Shown here one piece after another: positions 58,242 through 64,000 of a stretch of DNA of 64,000 bases. The DNA is taken from positions 496,001-560,000 of the forward strand of contig NZ_AP021903.1 in NCBI RefSeq assembly GCF_018326005.1, in the 5' to 3' direction. The stretch is from Pseudomonas sp. Seg1. Its GTDB lineage: Bacteria > Pseudomonadota > Gammaproteobacteria > Pseudomonadales > Pseudomonadaceae. The notes beneath the pieces are model-generated. The model was not told where the DNA came from. It worked only from the letters and a program-made list of their open reading frames with translations, and searched no databases. Position 1 is the stretch's first letter. Each line of letters starts with the position of its first letter. A program made the translations under genes and the position numbers.

Positions 58242-61200
58242 TTAGCCGATAGTCATCAGGCTGGCATTACCACCCGCCGCCGCAGTGTTAACACTCAACG
58301 CCCGCTCGATCACCAGACGCTCCAGCGCAATGTTGGTCTCGCCCTGGGACAAGCCCTGAACACCAACAATGGCACCGGCACGCTTGGCAATCTGCTGGCA
58401 AACGCCACGCAACTGGTCGGAATGGCCGTGATGCAGAACCGCATCAAACACCACTTCGTCTTTAGTCCAGTCGGAAACCAGCTTGATCCGCGCCTGAACG
58501 TCCTTCGGCAAGCGTGCGAACAAGGCCTTGCTGATGTCGGATTCCGGCCATACCGCCGAACCGCCAACCGCCAGCACTGCTGCCAGTTGCGTCAGCAGAT
58601 CACCTTCAACCTCCGCCAGGCACAGCACGTGCTCGCGCGGCAGGATGGCGTAGCTGTTTTTCTCACCGGTCGGGCCGGCCAGCACGCGGGTGATGCCGCT
58701 CTGCGACTGCGCAGCGTACTGCACGCACAGAGTGCTCAAGTCGGCGTACTTATTGCTCTCGGCCCAGGCTTTCAGGGCATTCAGCGGTTTGCTCATGGCA
58801 TCACGCAGACGCACGTCCGGCGCCACGGCAGCATCACCGCGAGCGAAGGATTGTTCGATGGCATCGGTAGGACGCGTTGACAGCAAGCGGTACAGGTACA
58901 GCGGGCCGCCGGCTTTCGGGCCAGTGCCCGACAGGCCTTCGCCGCCGAACGGCTGCACGCCGACCACGGCACCAACGATGTTGCGGTTGACGTAGACGTT
59001 ACCGGCGTTGACGTTGTCGATCACCTTGGCGATGGTCTCGTCGATACGTGTGTGTACGCCGAGGGTCAGGCCGTAGCCGGAAGCGTTGATCTGGCCGATC
59101 AGTTGATCGATCTCTTTACGCTTGTAGCGCACCACGTGCAGCACCGGACCGAAGATCTCGCGTTGCAGCTCATCGAAGCTTTCCAGTTCGATCAGGGTCG
59201 GCATGACGAAGGTGCCGCGTTTGACTTCTTCAGTGTCGGCAATCGCCACCTGGTACACGTTGCGACCTTTGTCGCGCATGCCCTGGATGTGCTTGTCGAT
59301 GCCAGCCTTGGCTTCAGCGTCGATGACTGGGCCGATGTCCACGGACAGGCGTTCAGGATTGCCGAGACGGCTTTCAGCCATCGCGCCTTTAAGCATTTCG
59401 ATGACACGGTCTGCGGAATCTTCCTGCAAGCACAGGACCCGCAGCGCCGAGCAACGCTGACCGGCGCTGTCGAACGCCGAGGACACCACGTCGATGACCA
59501 CTTGTTCGGTCAGTGCCGAGGAGTCGACGATCATTGCGTTCTGGCCACCGGTTTCGGCGATCAGCGGAATCGGACGGCCCTGGCTGTCCAGGCGACCGGC
59601 AATGTTGCGTTGCAGCAGACGAGCAACTTCAGTGGAACCGGTGAACATCACGCCTTTGACGCGCTCGTCACCGACCAGACCGGCCCCGACGGTTTCACCG
59701 CGACCCGGCAGCAGTTGCAGCACGCCTTCGGGAATCCCGGCTTCCAGCAGCAAGCGCACGGCTTGCGCAGCGACCAGCGGGGTTTGCTCAGCCGGTTTGG
59801 CCAGTACCGGGTTACCGGCGGCCAGTGCGGCAGCGACCTGACCACTGAAAATCGCCAGCGGGAAGTTCCACGGGCTGATGCACACCACCGGGCCCAGTGG
59901 GCGGTGGGCGTCGTTGCTGAAATCGTTGCGTGCCTGCACCGCGTAATAACGCAGGAAGTCGACGGCTTCGCGGACTTCGGCGATGGCGTTGGCGAAGGTC
60001 TTGCCGGCTTCGCGAGCCAGCAGACCCATCAGCGGCTGGATCTCGCCTTCCATCAAGTCAGCAGCGCGTTCCAGAATCGCCGCGCGCTCGGCCGGCGGGG
60101 TGGCCTGCCAGATCGGTGCAGCGTTGAGGGCGCACTGGATGGCGTTGTCGACGTCCTCGACGGTGGCTTCTTGAACGTGGCCGACCACATCACGATGGTC
60201 TGCCGGGTTCAGCACTGGCGCAGGCGTTTCGTTGCTCGAAGTGCAACCGAGCATCGGCGCGGCTTTCCAGTTGTTGTGCGCGGTGGCGAGCAGGGCGCAG
60301 GACAGCGAGGCCAGACGATGTTCGTTGGCCATGTCGATGCCGCTGGAGTTGGCGCGCTCGGAACCGTACAAGTCACGCGGCAGCGGAATACGCGGGTGCG
60401 GCAGGCCGAAACCACCTTCCACGGTTGCCATCTGCTCGATCTGCGCCACCGGATCGGCCACCAGTTCCTGAATCGAAATCGACTGGTCGGCGATGCGGTT
60501 GACGAACGAAGTGTTCGCGCCGTTTTCCAGCAAACGACGTACGAGGTACGCCAGCAGGGTTTCGTGGGTACCGACCGGTGCGTACACGCGGCACGGACGG
60601 TTCAGCTTGCCTTCGGAAACTTTGCCTACAACTTGCTCGTAAAGCGGTTCGCCCATGCCGTGCAGGCACTGGAATTCGTACTGGCCCGGGTAATAGTTCT
60701 GACCGGCAATGTGGTAAATGGCCGACAGGGTGTGGGCGTTGTGCGTGGCGAACTGCGGGTAGATGACTTCCGGCACCGACAGCAGTTTGCGTGCGCAGGC
60801 AATGTAGGAAACGTCGGTGTACACCTTGCGGGTGTAGACCGGATAGCCTTCCAGACCTTCGACTTGGGCGCGCTTGATCTCGCTGTCCCAGTACGCGCCT
60901 TTCACCAGACGGATCATCAGACGATGACGGCTGCGGCGGGCCAGATCGATCACGTAATCGATCACGTACGGGCAACGCTTCTGGTAAGCCTGGATAACGA
61001 AACCGATGCCGTTCCAGCCGGTCAGTTGCGGCTCGAAGCACAGGCGCTCGAGCAGATCCAGCGACAGTTCAAGACGGTCGGCTTCTTCGGCATCGATGTT
61101 CAGACCGATGTCGTATTGCTTGGCCAGCAAGGTCAGCGACAGCAGGCGCGGGTACAGCTCGTCCATCACGCGCTCGTACTGCGCACGGCTGTAGCGCGGG

Positions 61201-62195
61201 TGCAGTGCCGACAGTTTGATGGAGATGCCCGGGCCTTCATAAATCCCACGGCCGTGGGAGGCTTTGCCGATCGAGTGGATGGCTTGTTCGTACGACGCCA
61301 GGTACTTCTGCGCGTCGTGTTCGGTCAGGGCCGCTTCACCGAGCATGTCGTAGGAATAGCGGAAGCCCTTGGCTTCGAACTTGCTCGCGTTGGCCAGCGC
61401 TTCGGCGATGGTTTCGCCGGTGACGAACTGTTCGCCCATCAGGCGCATGGCCATGTCGACGCCCTTGCGGATCATCGGTTCGCCGCTCTTGCCGATGATG
61501 CGGCTCAGCGAAGAAGTCAGGCCGGCTTCGTTGTGGGTCGACACCAGTTTGCCGGTCAGCAGCAGACCCCAAGTGGCGGCGTTGACGAACAGCGAAGGGC
61601 TGTTGCCCAGGTGCGGGTGCCAGTTGCCGGTGCTGATCTTGTCGCGGATCAGTGCGTCGCGAGTGCCTTTGTCCGGAATACGCAGCAGCGCTTCGGCCAG
61701 GCACATCAGCGCCACGCCTTCCTGGGACGACAAGGAAAATTCCTGCAGCAGACCCTGAACAATGCCTGCACGACCGCCGGCACTTTTCTGGTTACGCAGT
61801 TTTTCGGCGATGGAGGCGGCGAGTTTGTTGGTCGCTTCAGCCATCGGCGCCGGCAGGCGCGCCTGCTCGATCAGCATTGGCACCACTTCCGGCTCAGGGC
61901 GGCGGTAAGCGGCGGTGATCGAAGCGCGCAGAACCGACTGCGGCAAGATGCTTTCAGCAAATTCGAGGAAGCACTGGTGGGCGTGATCGGTATGAAGTTC
62001 GCCAGCGTCGTCGGCGTCCTTGGCGGTCAAACCGTTCAGCTCGGTCAGGGTTGCACCACCCTCGAGTTTTTCCAGGTAATTGAAAATTGCCTGCTTGATC
62101 AGCCAGTGCGGTGTGCGATCAATCGAGGTCGCGGCAGCCTTCAGGCGCTCGCGGGTCGGGTCATCGAGTTTGACCCCAAGGGTGGTGGTAGCCAT
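58242..62195 (-). CDS. putA: trifunctional proline dehydrogenase/P5C dehydrogenase/repressor PutA
   Basis: 1,317 residues, the full trifunctional length. Residues 1-47 are a ribbon-helix-helix DNA-binding domain (TTTLGVKLDDPTRERLKAAA). The proline dehydrogenase barrel (about 260-560) has GPGISIKLSALHPRY and RLVKGAYWDSE. The aldehyde dehydrogenase (about 650-1120) has PWNFPLAIFSGQVAAALAAGN, ETGGQNAMIVDSSAL (general base Glu) and AGQRCSALRVL (nucleophile Cys). A C-terminal domain follows. It oxidises proline to glutamate at the membrane and represses put genes when proline is low. AGGA six bases before ATG 62195 fixes the start. Confidence 0.97.
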   Translation of the reverse strand: MATTTLGVKLDDPTRERLKAAATSIDRTPHWLIKQAIFNYLEKLEGGATLTELNGLTAKDADDAGELHTDHAHQCFLEFAESILPQSVLRASITAAYRRPEPEVVPMLIEQARLPAPMAEATNKLAASIAEKLRNQKSAGGRAGIVQGLLQEFSLSSQEGVALMCLAEALLRIPDKGTRDALIRDKISTGNWHPHLGNSPSLFVNAATWGLLLTGKLVSTHNEAGLTSSLSRIIGKSGEPMIRKGVDMAMRLMGEQFVTGETIAEALANASKFEAKGFRYSYDMLGEAALTEHDAQKYLASYEQAIHSIGKASHGRGIYEGPGISIKLSALHPRYSRAQYERVMDELYPRLLSLTLLAKQYDIGLNIDAEEADRLELSLDLLERLCFEPQLTGWNGIGFVIQAYQKRCPYVIDYVIDLARRSRHRLMIRLVKGAYWDSEIKRAQVEGLEGYPVYTRKVYTDVSYIACARKLLSVPEVIYPQFATHNAHTLSAIYHIAGQNYYPGQYEFQCLHGMGEPLYEQVVGKVSEGKLNRPCRVYAPVGTHETLLAYLVRRLLENGANTSFVNRIADQSISIQELVADPVAQIEQMATVEGGFGLPHPRIPLPRDLYGSERANSSGIDMANEHRLASLSCALLATAHNNWKAAPMLGCTSSNETPAPVLNPADHRDVVGHVQEATVEDVDNAIQCALNAAPIWQATPPAERAAILERAADLMEGEIQPLMGLLAREAGKTFANAIAEVREAVDFLRYYAVQARNDFSNDAHRPLGPVVCISPWNFPLAIFSGQVAAALAAGNPVLAKPAEQTPLVAAQAVRLLLEAGIPEGVLQLLPGRGETVGAGLVGDERVKGVMFTGSTEVARLLQRNIAGRLDSQGRPIPLIAETGGQNAMIVDSSALTEQVVIDVVSSAFDSAGQRCSALRVLCLQEDSADRVIEMLKGAMAESRLGNPERLSVDIGPVIDAEAKAGIDKHIQGMRDKGRNVYQVAIADTEEVKRGTFVMPTLIELESFDELQREIFGPVLHVVRYKRKEIDQLIGQINASGYGLTLGVHTRIDETIAKVIDNVNAGNVYVNRNIVGAVVGVQPFGGEGLSGTGPKAGGPLYLYRLLSTRPTDAIEQSFARGDAAVAPDVRLRDAMSKPLNALKAWAESNKYADLSTLCVQYAAQSQSGITRVLAGPTGEKNSYAILPREHVLCLAEVEGDLLTQLAAVLAVGGSAVWPESDISKALFARLPKDVQARIKLVSDWTKDEVVFDAVLHHGHSDQLRGVCQQIAKRAGAIVGVQGLSQGETNIALERLVIERALSVNTAAAGGNASLMTIG

Positions 62196-62652
62196 ATTTT
62201 TATCCTCATGGTTGCCACAGTTGCGTGGCATCAGCTGGCGGCAAGATTAGCCGTGCGCTGAAAGAGGTGCAACCGGGTGCAACCCTTTTTTTGTCGGAAA
62301 AATAAGCAGCTCATCAGGAAATATTTTCTGGTACGAAAGTGCCGCTCCTGCTTGGTGCTTTTGCTTCTAGCAAAGCGCGTTGACTGCGCTAAAAGGGAGC
62401 AAAAACCGCTTGTTTGTCGATATATCCGACTAGGTGCAACTAATTCTCGCGAAACTGGTTGCACCTTTTTTGGTTTGTTGCATAGCATTCGCGCCCAAGG
62501 TGCAACCGGTGTAAACCGGTGCATCGGCTGGTGGCTTTCCTGGGGAAACATCAGTCCTAAATGCTCGGGATCCGGATTCGTCTGCCAAACGTCGTCGTTT
62601 GTGTGCGATCCATCACCGCTGCTACATAAAAACAAAGCCAGGGCGTAACTTA
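62196..62652. promoter_or_regulatory. putA-putP divergent control region with six GTTGCA boxes
   Basis: 457 bases without a gene. GTTGCA or its complement TGCAAC occurs at 62268-62273, 62278-62283, 62435-62440, 62458-62463, 62477-62482 and 62501-62506. GTTGCA is the core that E. coli PutA binds through its ribbon-helix-helix domain. The first two boxes are exactly ten bases apart on one face of the helix near putA; the other four cluster within 72 bases on the putP side. PutA here retains that DNA-binding domain, so autoregulation is likely. Confidence 0.75.
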
Positions 62653-64000
62653 ATGAGCGTAAGCAATCCAACACTGATCACGTTCGTGATCTACATCGCA
62701 GCAATGGTGCTGATCGGCTTCATGGCCTATCGCTCCACCAATAACCTTTCTGACTACATTCTTGGCGGCCGCAGCCTCGGCAGCGTGGTGACGGCATTGT
62801 CTGCCGGTGCTTCCGACATGAGTGGCTGGTTGCTGATGGGCCTGCCGGGCGCCATCTACATGTCCGGTCTGTCCGAAAGCTGGATCGCCATCGGCCTGAT
62901 CGTCGGCGCCTACCTGAACTGGCTGTTCGTTGCCGGTCGTCTGCGCGTGCAGACCGAGCACAACGGCGATGCCCTGACTCTGCCGGACTACTTCTCCAGC
63001 CGTTTCGAAGACAAAAGCGGCCTGCTGCGGATCATCTCGGCCATCGTGATTCTGGTGTTCTTCACCATTTATTGCGCATCCGGCATCGTGGCTGGTGCCC
63101 GTCTGTTCGAAAGCACCTTCGGCATGTCCTACGAGACCGCGCTGTGGGCCGGTGCTGCAGCGACGATTGCCTACACCTTCGTGGGTGGTTTCCTGGCGGT
63201 GAGCTGGACTGACACCGTACAAGCCACGCTGATGATCTTCGCCCTGCTGCTGACGCCGATCATCGTGCTGCTGGCCACCGGCGGTGTCGACACCACGTTC
63301 CTGGCGATCGAAGCCCAGGATCCAAGCAACTTCGACATGCTCAAGGGCACCACTTTCATCGGCATCATTTCGCTGATGGGCTGGGGTCTGGGCTACTTCG
63401 GTCAGCCGCACATTCTTGCGCGCTTCATGGCCGCTGACTCGGTTAAATCGATCGCCAACGCCCGTCGCATCTCCATGACCTGGATGATCCTGTGCCTGGG
63501 CGGCACCGTGGCGGTGGGCTTCTTCGGTATCGCCTACTTCTCGGCGCACCCGGAAGTTGCCGGTCCCGTGACCGAAAACCACGAGCGTGTGTTCATCGAG
63601 CTGGCAAAAATCCTCTTCAACCCATGGGTTGCCGGTGTGTTGCTGTCGGCCATTCTGGCAGCGGTAATGAGCACCCTGAGCTGCCAACTGCTGGTGTGCT
63701 CCAGCGCCCTGACCGAAGATTTCTACAAGACTTTCCTGCGTAAATCCGCTTCGCAAACCGAGCTGGTCTGGGTCGGCCGCGCCATGGTGCTGCTGGTTGC
63801 CCTGATCGCTATCGCGATGGCGGCGAACCCGGAAAACCGCGTGCTGGGTCTGGTGTCCTACGCCTGGGCCGGTTTCGGTGCTGCGTTCGGTCCGGTGGTG
63901 TTGATCTCGGTGATCTGGAAAGGTATGACCCGCAACGGCGCACTGGCCGGTATCCTGGTCGGCGCGATCACCGTGGTGGTATGGAAGCATTTCGAGGTGA
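62653..64000 (+). CDS. putP: sodium/proline symporter, 3' end outside window
   Basis: The frame is open from ATG 62653 to the window end; 449 of about 494 residues are visible. SSS-family transporter with about twelve helices in view: [41 protein letters not shown] (the sodium-site helix 2 with Asp-Met-Ser), LTLPDYFSSRFED, and YFGQPHILARFMA (sodium/proline loop). It takes up proline for PutA. It is divergent from putA with shared control DNA between. Confidence 0.97.
   Translation, partial: MSVSNPTLITFVIYIAAMVLIGFMAYRSTNNLSDYILGGRSLGSVVTALSAGASDMSGWLLMGLPGAIYMSGLSESWIAIGLIVGAYLNWLFVAGRLRVQTEHNGDALTLPDYFSSRFEDKSGLLRIISAIVILVFFTIYCASGIVAGARLFESTFGMSYETALWAGAAATIAYTFVGGFLAVSWTDTVQATLMIFALLLTPIIVLLATGGVDTTFLAIEAQDPSNFDMLKGTTFIGIISLMGWGLGYFGQPHILARFMAADSVKSIANARRISMTWMILCLGGTVAVGFFGIAYFSAHPEVAGPVTENHERVFIELAKILFNPWVAGVLLSAILAAVMSTLSCQLLVCSSALTEDFYKTFLRKSASQTELVWVGRAMVLLVALIAIAMAANPENRVLGLVSYAWAGFGAAFGPVVLISVIWKGMTRNGALAGILVGAITVVVWKHFEV

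Noticed and set aside
58242..62261. Very long plus-strand open frames opposite putA (1,069 codons)
   Set aside because: Shadow of putA caused by strong GC codon bias; composition is not protein-like (His/Gln/Val-rich) and there is no homology or ribosome site.
62268..62506. Repeated GTTGCA units as a possible CRISPR or iteron array
   Set aside because: Units are six to eight bases with irregular spacing and no spacers; they fit PutA boxes far better.

Overview
The window is chromosomal DNA of a Pseudomonas, most likely of the P. fluorescens group. Grounds: high G+C genes with strong codon bias (hence many long antisense shadow frames), the gltBD-hemE order, inverted-pair REP repeats (REPINs) of the kind these genomes carry, a three-function PutA divergent from PutP, and typical Pseudomonas chemoreceptors. 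No tRNA, rRNA, CRISPR array, insertion sequence or prophage was seen.

Layout. (1) 1-6321: end of gltB, gltD, hemE (ammonia assimilation, haem). (2) 6557-17974: a secreted chitin-active LPMO of the GbpA type, a cytochrome b561-like membrane protein, and an apparently single-operon type II secretion system gspCDEFGHIJKLM. In this sequence gspL carries a frameshift. (3) 17967-20262: an MFS exporter divergent from a LysR regulator. (4) 20367-22429: two neighbouring secreted proteins that share a small repeated domain, with an orphan MazF/PemK-like gene between them. (5) 22456-40547: about 18 kb, 19 genes, one strand, mostly overlapping start/stop codons. This is an aryl polyene (APE) pigment operon with two KS, a KS-like partner, a ketoreductase, two dehydratases (one fused to the AMP ligase), two ACPs, acyl- and glycosyltransferases, thioesterase, LolA-like carrier and MMPL exporter. 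Extras are an aromatic amino acid ammonia-lyase, a flavoprotein with halogenase signatures, a methyltransferase and a Kef-type antiporter.

(6) 40904-46176: orphan ParA-like ATPase, trxC, three uncharacterised membrane proteins, selO. (7) 46225-56066: mechanosensitive channel MscK, NhaP2-type antiporter, a chemoreceptor whose 5' end looks frameshifted at a C run and which has a good FliA promoter, a small coiled-coil gene coupled to a ZapA-like gene (probably a second, divergent ZapB/ZapA-like pair), and a dCache chemoreceptor. (8) 56210-64000: acyl-CoA dehydrogenase, putA, and divergent putP running off the end. Six GTTGCA boxes lie in the putA-putP gap.

The systems most worth attention are the decorated APE operon (possible tyrosine/phenylalanine-derived starter, possible halogenation, O-methylation, export to the outer membrane) and the LPMO/b561/T2SS block, which reads as a self-contained unit for exporting and perhaps powering a polysaccharide oxygenase. 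Two independent one-base anomalies (gspL, chemoreceptor) should be checked against reads before either gene is called broken.
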